Source: Trema orientale
Taxonomy: Eukaryota; Streptophyta; Magnoliopsida; Rosales; Cannabaceae
Length of the DNA: 64,000 nt
Direction: 5' to 3'
Assembly (NCBI GenBank): GCA_002914845.1
Contig: JXTC01000265.1
Location: 314,865-378,864 of the forward strand
A model generated the notes under the pieces. The model was not told where the DNA came from, ran no database searches, and was given only the letters and a program-made list of their open reading frames with translations. The position numbers and the translations under genes are program-made. How positions within the stretch are numbered: position 1 is the first letter of the stretch; every line of letters starts with the position of its first letter. This document shows positions 32,381-42,443 of the stretch, piece after piece.

Positions 32381-34996
32381 ATGAAGAACCTCCCTGTTTT
32401 TATGTCCCTTTTTATCCACTTTATTTTCATCGTTAATCATATAATTATAGTATTCTCTTCTACGCCTCCATATATCCCCGTTGATAACATCGCCCTGGAT
32501 TGTGGGTCATCGACTAACCAAACCGCACAAGATGGCAGAGAGTGGATCGAAGATGAACACTCTAAGTTCGCTCATATACAAGAACAAATTACTAATACCA
32601 AATCCAATTATGCCTCCAGAGCCAAATCCCAAGCTAGCTCCGTCACCCCGGTTCCGTACATGACAGCTCGTATATTTCGATCCCCATTTACTTACAGCTT
32701 CCCAGTCACCCCCGGTCCAAAGTTCGTTCGGCTATACTTCTATCCGACTAAGTACCCGGATTTTGATTCCTCCAAGGCTTACTTTGACGTCACAGCCGGT
32801 GATTCCTTCACTTTACTCAAAAACTTCAGTGCTGATCTCGCGGCCAAAAGTTTGAAAGAAGAATCTTTCATGAGAGAATTCTGCGTCAACGTCGTTGAAC
32901 CGAATCAAAGACTGAACTTGACCTTTCTTCCCTCTTCTCCCTCATCATCAACCGATAATTCCTCGTATGCTTTTGTTAATGGAATCGAGATCGTTTCGAT
33001 GCCAACAAACCTATACTACGGAGCTGAAGAAGGTATGGACTTGCCGAGCTTCGTTGGCCAGAATGTTCAATTCAACATCTTCAATAACCTCGCACTTGAA
33101 ACGATCTGGCGGATGAATATCGGCGGGGGCGACATCACAGCAATGAAAGATACTGGCATGTATAGGAAATGGTCTCAAAGTATGTTTTTGATGAATAGTG
33201 CCGTTGTTCCTCGCAATGTTTCTAAGCCTCTCAAGTACTCCAAAATAAAAAACTACACTGCCCCTGATGACGTCTACCGATCTGCTATCACAATGGGAAA
33301 TAACACGACGGAAAACAGTCTCCATAATCTGACTTGGAGGTTACCCGTCGATAAAGGATTCAATTATCTGGTTAGGCTCCATTTCTGCGAGTTTCAGGAG
33401 GAGATCACTGAAGTCAGCGATAGGAGATTCAGTATCTACCTAAACAATCAAACGGCTCAAACTTCTTTTGACGTAATCCAGTTTAGCGGAGGTAATGGGA
33501 TTCCCATGTACCGAGACTACGTGGTTTATATTCACAACGAGGACTTTATCTTCGTCGATCTAGGCCCAGATGAAACGACGTATTCTAAATATGCTGATGC
33601 CATCTTAAACGGTCTTGAGGTGTTCAAGATAAGCAATAATGGCAATCTCGCTGGACCAAACCCTGAACTCGTAAACAATCAACCACAACCTGCAGCTTCA
33701 ACTACAGAGAAATCCAAGAAGAAGAACGCGACATTATTCATTGCCCTAGGGAGTGCCATAGGCTTTCTCGTAATTATCTTCTTCATGGTTTGTTGTGTAG
33801 TTTTGTGGAGACTAAAGAAGACAAAGTACTACAACGATTCCTACAAACGCAAATCCAACCGATCAACAAAAGCTTCCTCCCTACCCGAAGAACTTTGTCG
33901 TCGTTTCTCACTCTCCGAGATCAAAGCGGCAACCAACGACTTCGACGAAGACTTGGTGGTCGGCAGGGGAGGGTTTGGCAACGTCTACCAAGGGTTTATA
34001 GACGAAGGGTCAACGGTCGTTGCGGTCAAACGGCTGAACCCGGGTTCGAAGCAGGGCGCTCATGAGTTCGTCACCGAGATCGAGATGTTGTCTCAGCTTC
34101 GCTGCGTCCACTTAGTCTCTCTTATCGGTTACTGCGACGAGGACCGAGAGATGATCCTCGTCTATCAGTACGTGGCAAATGGGACCCTTCGGGACCACCT
34201 CTACGGGTCGGACAATGACCCGCTTACGTGGAAGCAGAGGCTGGAGATATGTGTAGGAGCGGCGCGTGGGTTGCACTACCTTCACGCCGGGGTGAAAGAT
34301 ACAATCATCCACCGTGATGTCAAGACCACGAACATTCTGTTGGACGAGAATTGGGTGGCCAAGGTTTCGGATTTCGGGTTGTCCAAAATGGGTCAAAGTG
34401 ATGCCGCGGTGAGTACCTTGGTTAAGGGAACATTCGGGTACTTGGATCCGGAATATGCCCGGAGTCAACAGCTGACCGACAAGTCCGACGTGTACTCCTT
34501 CGGTGTGGTGCTGTTTGAAGTGTTGTGTGCCCGAAAACCACTGGATACAAAGCTGGACGAGGCCCAATGCAACTTGGCTCACTGGGCCCGGAAGTGTATA
34601 ACAGAAGGGACGGTTCATAGTATAATTGACCAGTTTCTGATGGGTAAGATTGCCACGGAGTGTTTCCAGAGGTTTGTGGAGGTGGCCGAGAGTTGCGTGC
34701 GAGATCAGAGGATCCAACGGCCAAGAATGGGTGATGTGATGGAAAAGCTAGAGTTTGCTTTGGCGCTGCAGGAGCAGGCAGACGCCGCGAAGGAGGGGAT
34801 AAATCCCGATGGTGCATATTCTTATCCTGAGGTATCATTTCGTGCATCCGATAAAAATGTTCCCGGGTACAAGGTGTTGGGTTTGCGAAGTGAGACTGGT
34901 TTAACCTCGTTGGATTCTGATACTACTGGACTGAGCTCTCTTAGTGCGGAAACTGAAAGTCGTATTGGTGATATGTTCTCGGAGACCACTAATTAA
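32381..34996 (+). CDS. CrRLK1L (FERONIA-like) malectin receptor kinase, unit B
   Basis: The product is 871 residues in a single exon. I use the ATG at 32,381 because it aligns with the unit A start (MKNLPV against MTNLPV); the frame is open a few codons earlier but without an ATG. Parts: signal peptide (about 1-26), malectin-like domains (about 32-210 and 215-420), a short stalk, membrane span (about 451-476), and kinase domain (about 520-800). Motifs are intact: GRGGFGNVY (528-536), lysine 550 in VAVK, HRDVKTTN (644-651), DFG (664-666), STLVKGTFGYLDPEY. Compared with unit A it has about ten extra residues near 80-90 (ASRAKSQASS), an extra basic stretch after the membrane span (KRKSNRSTK, about 489-497), and two fewer residues in the kinase hinge region (DNDPLTW). 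An AATAAA is at 35,082-35,087. The role is expected to be apoplastic RALF or cell-wall sensing at the plasma membrane. Confidence 0.95.
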   Translation: MKNLPVFMSLFIHFIFIVNHIIIVFSSTPPYIPVDNIALDCGSSTNQTAQDGREWIEDEHSKFAHIQEQITNTKSNYASRAKSQASSVTPVPYMTARIFRSPFTYSFPVTPGPKFVRLYFYPTKYPDFDSSKAYFDVTAGDSFTLLKNFSADLAAKSLKEESFMREFCVNVVEPNQRLNLTFLPSSPSSSTDNSSYAFVNGIEIVSMPTNLYYGAEEGMDLPSFVGQNVQFNIFNNLALETIWRMNIGGGDITAMKDTGMYRKWSQSMFLMNSAVVPRNVSKPLKYSKIKNYTAPDDVYRSAITMGNNTTENSLHNLTWRLPVDKGFNYLVRLHFCEFQEEITEVSDRRFSIYLNNQTAQTSFDVIQFSGGNGIPMYRDYVVYIHNEDFIFVDLGPDETTYSKYADAILNGLEVFKISNNGNLAGPNPELVNNQPQPAASTTEKSKKKNATLFIALGSAIGFLVIIFFMVCCVVLWRLKKTKYYNDSYKRKSNRSTKASSLPEELCRRFSLSEIKAATNDFDEDLVVGRGGFGNVYQGFIDEGSTVVAVKRLNPGSKQGAHEFVTEIEMLSQLRCVHLVSLIGYCDEDREMILVYQYVANGTLRDHLYGSDNDPLTWKQRLEICVGAARGLHYLHAGVKDTIIHRDVKTTNILLDENWVAKVSDFGLSKMGQSDAAVSTLVKGTFGYLDPEYARSQQLTDKSDVYSFGVVLFEVLCARKPLDTKLDEAQCNLAHWARKCITEGTVHSIIDQFLMGKIATECFQRFVEVAESCVRDQRIQRPRMGDVMEKLEFALALQEQADAAKEGINPDGAYSYPEVSFRASDKNVPGYKVLGLRSETGLTSLDSDTTGLSSLSAETESRIGDMFSETTN

Positions 34997-35415
34997 TTCC
35001 AACTCCGCTTAATCGATTTGAAAAAAATTATTGTGTGGTCGTGAATCCTAAATAGATTTGTAATATAGCGTGTAAGATTTTAATAAAGTGCATGCACGAG
35101 GGTTGTACATCAAATATTGACGTAGATTTTTAATTCTTAAGGAGTTGTGACTTCGATCATGAGAATTCGTGTGTGTTTGTATAATAAGTTGTCTAGCGAA
35201 ATTAGATAACTTGTCTTGTTAAAAAGATGATGATTTTAAAACTGTACGTAGCTTTGGTTATGTTATGTTCGTTAATCTTTTTTTAAAAAAAAATTATGCT
35301 GTTATTATGTTAAAATTTACAAGTTATCTTTTTCTTTCACCATTTATCTAAGGAAATGGTATGTATATTGTCAGTGTTGTGACTTAATAATCATTATTAA
35401 CAATGGACCAGCATG
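34997..35415 (+). other. 3' flank of the unit B kinase
   Basis: It carries an AATAAA hexamer at 35,082-35,087 and aligns with the unit A 3' flank (CTGTACGTAGC) and, at its end, with unit C (TGTGACTTAA...GCATGG near 55,470-55,505). Confidence 0.5.
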
Positions 35416-36102
35416 GAAAAAGTCCAAACCTGAAAACGCTCTCACCTGCTCCTCCTTTTTTCATTGTAGCAAACCCGCACCAGAATCTCCTCCTCTAGTC
35501 AGCAGCCACCTTTGCTGCTTCTCCCATTTATCTTTACCTATATCTCCTCTCAACAGAAAAGTCAGCTTCTCACGGAGGCCGGAGAATGGGCCTTCTTTTC
35601 TCCTTCTCTGGCTTCCTCTCCTTACTCTTTTCCTTCTCCTCCTCTTTATTTCTTTTTCTTTTTCAATTTTTAATAATTCAGAACTAATTCCAACATACAG
35701 TATCATTTTTGTGTGAATTTCATTCCCTTTACCAGATTTTGAATATGAGATTTCTTTTTTGATGTAGGTCTAGTTAGATGGTTGATTTTTTTTTTCTTTG
35801 TCTCTTCTACGGACATGAATTTTAAAAAGTGTGAGAATCTTATAGACTTTAATTCTCTCGCCAAGAATGTAATCCAGGAACAAATAAAGACAATTGATAT
35901 CGATAGTCCTTGTTATCCTCAATAGTAATTTATAAATCTTGTTTATGGTGTGTTTATGATTCACATTTTGTATCTTTTTTTAAGAAATTTGAAATAGTAA
36001 TCTTATTGTGATTTATTACGTACTATAATTAAAATTTTTTCAGTTATGATATTCCTTAGGAGAGCGCCTTTTTATTTTAAAAAAATAATAATAAATAAAA
36101 CC
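35416..36102 (+). mobile_element. Probable retroposed sequence with target duplication
   Basis: The block begins after AATGGACCAGCATGG (about 35,402-35,416) and ends with an A-rich tail (AAAAAAATAATAATAAATAA) directly before ACCATGAACCAGCATGA (about 36,100-36,116); the two flanks look like a diverged target duplication of about 16 bases. Unit C has a single such site (CACCTGCATGGAAG, about 55,497), which acts as the unoccupied state. The first 300 bases are CT-rich, like a plant 5' UTR. I could not identify the source, and the minus-strand ORF of basic residues across it is a shadow of the CT-rich run. Confidence 0.5.
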
Positions 36103-36534
36103 ATGAACCAGCATGAATGTACATTTATACTCTAAGAATAGATTACATGTGAACACATACTCTTTTCAGGGATTTCTCTACCGGAAATTCTTTTTCAAAA
36201 TTCCAAGGATTCGACGGTCGATTTTGCACCTTTTGCATTGATTTTAGCACACATCGCATCAATTCATATCTTTTGCTACCTAAAGCAGTCAGTACTGGAC
36301 CCAAGAGCGCATTTTGCAGAAAGAAACGTCCAATAAAATTAAAATGGCTTTAGTAAAAGCAATAAAGCCACTTTTAAAGTTTTACTCTTTTTTCTTGTTC
36401 ACATCCAAATAATTGATATATATCCTCTTTTGCTAATGAATTATTACGTGATTGACTGACTGTAGGCATGGTAACTACATTGTTTTCTTCTTCTTCTTTT
36501 TTTTTTTTTTTTGAAAATGCACTACATCTTTTTC

Positions 36535-36733
36535 TTTTTTTTTTTTAAGTGGGGTTTAACTAATGATCTTCACTTATTACAAATTAAAGAAAAATATTTA
36601 CTACTACCAAGTCCCCACCCCATCCCGTTAGGGATAATAGGCTTTCACGCTACCCCGGTGTGACTCGAACCCAGGACCGAGATCCTAGGTTGTAGGTTCT
36701 CTTACCACATGAACTAACCCACTTTGTCATTAA
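36535..36733 (-). mobile_element. tRNA-derived SINE, related subfamily, minus strand
   Basis: Read on the minus strand: A box GGGTTAGTTCATGTGGTAAG, B box GGTTCGAGTC, and the 3' end TTTAATTTGTAATAAGTG...CATTAGTTAAACCCCACTT followed by poly(A) (a T-run at 36,535-36,553 on the plus strand). The 3' end is shared with the SINEs at 8,894 and 19,115, but the head differs. The target duplication is not clear. Confidence 0.8.
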
Positions 36734-37552
36734 TTTCAATAGAAAGTTGAAAAAAATAAGGAAATAAATAAAGATGACATCAAACTAGTGTTTACGACAC
36801 TAGTGTTTACATCTTATAAACCATAATTTAGTTTTGAACAGAAAGATTTAGACCAATTTAAACTTTTCAAACTATAAAACACAAAAAAAAAAAAAAAAAA
36901 AAAAACTACGTGATATTACTTTCTGAAACTGTCTTTACAAAATGTATAACAAAAAAATATCAGTTTATCTTGCCATCAGCAGTAATATTTACAGCATATC
37001 AAAATATTAAAAGACAAAGACACTATCCACAAATCAAGCTCGTCTACATCTATATGATCATAGCGACAAGAAAGTGTACTAGCCAACCAGTAACTCTATA
37101 CATCATATATCTCATTACCTGCATCACAGAAACTAAATGAGCTAATGTTCAGTAAGTAAAGATTATGCATGCTCGTGAATGTGTTTCATGCATAAACTTC
37201 ATTGAAAATCCTATTGTACTCTTTTTTTCATAACTTTTTATTTTGATGCACTTTTCTTAGAAAACATTTCTTCATAGGGCCCTAGAGTACACTACAAAAT
37301 TACAGCAGTCGGTAGGCCGTGCCCACCTGTGCAGGAAGAATGCCTGTGCAATCCATACCTATCCAACACAGACAGACTAAACAATGCACTTAAAATATAT
37401 CTCGTAAAATCAGTACAATGGTACTACATTGAATCCCATATGTGGAAGAACTTAACTTCCTTGAAAATTATGCTTAAATGATCATGCTATACTTGTGTCT
37501 TCTGTAAATTTTACAACAATAATATAAATAACATATAATTGAAATAATACAC
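36734..37552. other. Intergenic stretch with no recognised gene
   Basis: It has an A-run near 36,881-36,905 and a short open frame at 36,910-37,140 without family resemblance, probably noncoding. Sequence near 37,300-37,380 is less AT-rich but not recognised. Confidence 0.4.
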
Positions 37553-38513
37553 ATAATATAGAATATGCTAGATGGATCAGTAAATCAAGATTAGTTGATT
37601 AAATCTCTATAAAAGGCATGACATTTAATCTAAGAGTACAGTATTGGGCCCTTAGTGGAGTGTTCTCCTTTACTAATAATATTTATATAAATACCATCAT
37701 AAGAGTTATTATGTATTTATCATATTATTGGAGCTTAGATTATTTGGATCTATTAGATCCCTTGTCTAACTTAATGAAGCTCATTAATTGGTTGATGATA
37801 TTTGTGAAATTAGTTTCACAAAACTGTGTAAAATAATGATTCTACACAGAAGTTAGTATTTTTATAAATAAGTTACATGAGTTGGAAATATTTATAAAAA
37901 TACACTCAAAGCTCAAATTGGAGAACAAGTCCAATCCTAGTTGGACTAAGATTAGCAGTTTTGGCCTCATATATATAAGATATATGAGAGAAAAAACTGC
38001 ACAGTGACACTACTAGTGTCACACGCATACCAAGGGAGAGAGAGACAGAAAATTGGCCACCCTGGGCTAAGTGAGAGAAAAAAATATTTCCTACCATCTC
38101 ACGGTCTCATCTCACGTCCCGGTGTTCCAAAAGATCAAGAAGGTATTCCTGTTCATTCTCCAACGGAGATTCGACTTGATACCCACTCACCTAATCAACC
38201 AATTGCAAGAGCATAGACAAGAAGATCTAGGGTTGGAGGTTTGATCACCATTAATGAGGAGATCAAGAAGGAGCACGCTATAAGAAGTAAACCCTAATCC
38301 CAACTCTAGGGTTTGAGCATCTAGATTTGATTTATGTTATATATGATCCTGTATATGATGTATGCATGTAATATGGTTATGAAAACTGTTTTCATGTAAA
38401 AATTTTAAAACCTAAATCTACTAATTATTCCACTACGTTCATGATGTGATCATGTGTTTTTCATAGTTTCTATGCATATATATTTTTATCCTAAGTATTA
38501 GGCAATTCCAGCA
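37553..38513 (+). repeat. Left LTR region of the copia element
   Basis: Matches 45,440-46,303 in the right LTR, for example GGCCACCCT-GGCTAAGTGAGAG and TAGGGTTTGAGCATCTAGAT, and both end TTAGGCAATT-CAGCA. It is shorter than the right LTR; its first part is not recognised upstream of 37,553. Confidence 0.8.
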
Positions 38514-38789
38514 ATTGGCATCAAGAGTCCAGGTTCATATGTATAGCATAATATTGATCTAGATTTAAATATCTAGGTTATGTGATTAAGTTTGAGCCAT
38601 TTTTGTTTATGATAGTTAAATGATTCAAGGTGATGAATGATGTTTAATTACGTATACTATTAGTTTTTGTATGGAGAGAAAACATGTGGTTCGTGATTCT
38701 AGCAAAATTAGGTTTGGGGTGTTCCTGAATTTTTTCCAAAATTTTTGATGTTGTTTTATTTTTTCAGCATTTAAAAAAAAAAATTTGCA

Positions 38790-39069
38790 CGCCCTAAGCC
38801 TGCGCGCGCGGCTGCCTACTGATGGCTGGCCTGTGCGGGTGCTGGGCGCGGCTATGCGCACGCAGCCTTCGTGCATGGTGGCTGTGTGTGGCTCGCAAGC
38901 GCGCGACCCGTGTGGCTCCCGTGGTCGGCTCATGCTATGCCCGCACGTCGCCCATGCACGACCAGTAGGGCATGGGTGTGACCCATACTCGGCCAGTGCA
39001 ACCTGCATGCGGCTACATCACCTGCTGCACCAGCGTGCGGCACACTGTAACTGAGGCGGGCCTGCATGC
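38790..39069 (+). other. GC-rich island in the copia leader
   Basis: A sharply GC-rich block (CGCGCG, GGCTGGCCTGTGCGGG) with repeated CATGC/GCATG-type words lies in an otherwise very AT-rich region and is cut by a single N at 39,070. It is open in one frame over about 90 codons but resembles no protein. It is probably noncoding leader sequence of the element. Confidence 0.5.
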
Positions 39070-39070
39070 N

Positions 39071-40352
39071 AATTAGATTAATATTCAATAGTTAATTGTA
39101 ATAATTATTTATCTAGTAACTATTTTAATTATAGTAATTAAAATAAAGTTAGAGTAACTAATTTGATTAATAACTCTACTGATTAATGAGATTAATTATA
39201 CAACTAATTAATGAGATTAATTAGATAATTAATTAATATGATTAATTAATTAGAAAAGTTATATCCTTTTATAATTAAAATAATTTCAATTAATTATAGA
39301 AATTTAATAATGATTAGATTTCTATTACAATTAAATTTACATATGATCTTAATTTAATTATTAGAATTATTTGATTATAATTAGATATAAATGCTAGATA
39401 AATATAGAAACATTATATGAGCTATAAGTTTCTAATTAATTAGGATTAATTAAAGGAGTTTAATTATTTTCTAATTTTAGAATATTGAAATTAATCTTTT
39501 CTAAATATAGTTATAGAAATAGGATTTTTATAATTAAAAGTAATTATCTTTTATTATCCGTTTTAGATATTAATAAGTTTAAGATAGTATTTTAATGAGA
39601 TTAAGATATGATTAAATAAATTAATTAATTCTTTAATTAATCAATAATTAGATAATAAATGTGATTTATTTTCTAATTATTTAAATTATCCTAATAAGTC
39701 AATATTTTAAAAATATTTGATATTTTTAAATTTAGACAAGAATTAGTTATGAACTTAATTCTTATATTTAGGATAATATGTTTTACTAGAAAATCATTAA
39801 TTATTGAATTTAATTAATTTTTCAAATTATTATTTAATAATTTTTAATTTGATTAGTTTTTATTATTTAATAATTATTAATATGATTAATAATTAATGAG
39901 ATTAATTATATTAATTAAAAAGACAATAATAGTATAAGAAAAATTATTTTTTATGATTTATAAGGAAATTGGAGTTTGATTTTAATGAGATTAAAATATT
40001 TTGAAATACTATAATTATGAGGTAATTATGGTAATATTTTATGCGGTGATATTTCACATAAGGTATTATTAATTATGAGATAATTATGGTAATATTTTAT
40101 GTGATAAAAGCATCTAGATAATTATGAGATAATTATATTTTTTAAAATACATTCGATATGATTGTCATATTGAGTGGGAGGATTTTAAATTTTGATACTT
40201 TTAATCCAAAATTTACTTAAATTTTTTTTTTTAGTTTTGAAATAATTAATTTTGTGAAAATTAATGAATGTTTATAAAGTTATTTAGTTGTATTTATAAT
40301 TATTTGTAAAACTTTTATACAAAAATATTTTTATAACTGTTTACTTATACTT
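39071..40352. other. Extremely AT-rich stretch inside the copia element
   Basis: Dense in TTAATTA / TAATTAATGAGATTAATTA words, with no gene. Probably part of the leader, but it starts at an assembly join, so membership is an inference. Confidence 0.4.
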
Positions 40353-42443
40353 ATAAATGCATTTGGAATTTAATTTGATTAAATTCTATTACTAAGAATC
40401 TTTAAAATTATTGGTTGAATAATTTAGCGGTTAAAGTTTCTTAGTTTGATTTTTTTAAAACTAATGTTTTATACAGGACTGGGTTTAAATACCGTCTTCA
40501 ATTATTTATCTTTGGTTGAAAGATTGTTGACTAAATAATTGAATTTTCTTCTGAAAAATTTTGCTTAAATGGTTTACAATCCATAGACCTTCTTATTTGA
40601 TCGTTATATCCTGTGTACTTTTATTGTCTACTTTTATATACATGAGATGTATAAAATTATGGTTTTAGCACTTTGGCTTTAGACGATAATTGTTCGATCA
40701 TAGCACCATGTCTAGAATAGTATGTCATAATGTCTTAAATTAGCTCATTCTCTTTAAGTCGCATTATTGGATATACATAATTGAGTTTGTGGTTACTGAA
40801 TAAGTTAGATAACTGGGTAAAATCAGAATCCCTAAATTTTAAAAGATTGAATGGAAGCGGGTATGAGATATCCATGGTCTCCGTCATTGGTTCAATAGTT
40901 CTAAAGATGTGCCTCGCCTCAGAATTTTGCTGAGCTCCCGTAGAAAGGTTTTCATCTGGGTATTACTGGTATTGAGTCTCTTAGAATAAATTTTGCGAGT
41001 GGACTTTACGTACTGATCTCCCGTAGGAGATTGTATTGTATAAGAAAGCTGTAAATTGAAATGGTGGTTACATACTCAACATAGGATACTATTAACCTCC
41101 CGTAGAAGCTATGATAGTAATTCTATAGACCAATAAAAAGTGTAATTAGCAAACTGGAATATGAGATATTTGTCTTTTTGTCTAAAGTGAATTGTTCACA
41201 TTTAAATTGTAGATTCACATGATTATCTGTAAGTAACTTGTGATCTATGTAGTTAAAATACCTTGAATATTTGTGACACTCTTAGGGATTTTTACACAAG
41301 CATTTAATCTTGATAGATTTAATGTTAAGTATTCTAAATTCTTTTATATTCAGATATACTAGCAAACTTAGTTGAGTACTAAGAGGATCATAATTTGNAT
41401 AAATGCATTTGGAATTTAATTTGATTAAATTCTATTACTAAGAATCTTTAAAATTATTGGTTGAATAATTTAGCGGTTAAAGTTTCTTAGTTTGATTTTT
41501 TTAAAACTAATGTTTTATACAGGACTGGGTTTAAATACCGTCTTCAATTATTTATCTTTGGTTGAAAGATTGTTGACTAAATAATTGAATTTTCTTCTGA
41601 AAAATTTTGCTTAAATGGTTTACAATCCATAGACCTTCTTATTTGATCGTTATATCCTGTGTACTTTTATTGTCTACTTTTATATACATGAGATGTATAA
41701 AATTATGGTTTTAGCACTTTGGCTTTAGACGATAATTGTTCGATCATAGCACCATGTCTAGAATAGTATGTCATAATGTCTTAAATTAGCTCATTCTCTT
41801 TAAGTCGCATTATTGGATATACATAATTGAGTTTGTGGTTACTGAATAAGTTAGATAACTGGGTAAAATCAGAATCCCTAAATTTTAAAAGATTGAATGG
41901 AAGCGGGTATGAGATATCCATGGTCTCCGTCATTGGTTCAATAGTTCTAAAGATGTGCCTCGCCTCAGAATTTTGCTGAGCTCCCGTAGAAAGGTTTTCA
42001 TCTGGGTATTACTGGTATTGAGTCTCTTAGAATAAATTTTGCGAGTGGACTTTACGTACTGATCTCCCGTAGGAGATTGTATTGTATAAGAAAGCTGTAA
42101 ATTGAAATGGTGGTTACATACTCAACATAGGATACTATTAACCTCCCGTAGAAGCTATGATAGTAATTCTATAGACCAATAAAAAGTGTAATTAGCAAAC
42201 TGGAATATGAGATATTTGTCTTTTTGTCTAAAGTGAATTGTTCACATTTAAATTGTAGATTCACATGATTATCTGTAAGTAACTTGTGATCTATGTAGTT
42301 AAAATACCTTGAATATTTGTGACACTCTTAGGGATTTTTACACAAGCATTTAATCTTGATAGATTTAATGTTAAGTATTCTAAATTCTTTTATATTCAGA
42401 TATACTAGCAAACTTAGTTGAGTACTAAGAGGATCATAATTTG
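40353..42443 (+). repeat. Exact 1,045-bp direct duplication around a single N (likely assembly artefact)
   Basis: 40,353-41,397 and 41,399-42,443 appear identical base for base and are separated only by one N at 41,398. Two contig ends that overlap but were joined without merging would look exactly like this. The sequence contains three spaced CTCCCGTAG motifs and no gene. Confidence 0.85.

Larger units (their letters stand above)
20723..36450 (+). repeat. Segmental duplication unit B (peptide + receptor kinase module)
   Basis: It is collinear with unit A from its first bases after the N gap (AATAAACGTCGTGAATCATG matches 1,321-1,340). After the kinase, its 3' flank at about 35,360-35,410 and 36,100-36,440 aligns with unit C at 55,460-55,810. 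Unit B is longer than A between the peptide and kinase genes, mainly because of the CACTA element at 27,414. Confidence 0.85.

Noticed and set aside
36910-37140. A 76-codon open frame as a small gene
   Set aside because: No conserved motif, no signal sequence, no paired copy in the other duplication units, and AT-rich background codon use.
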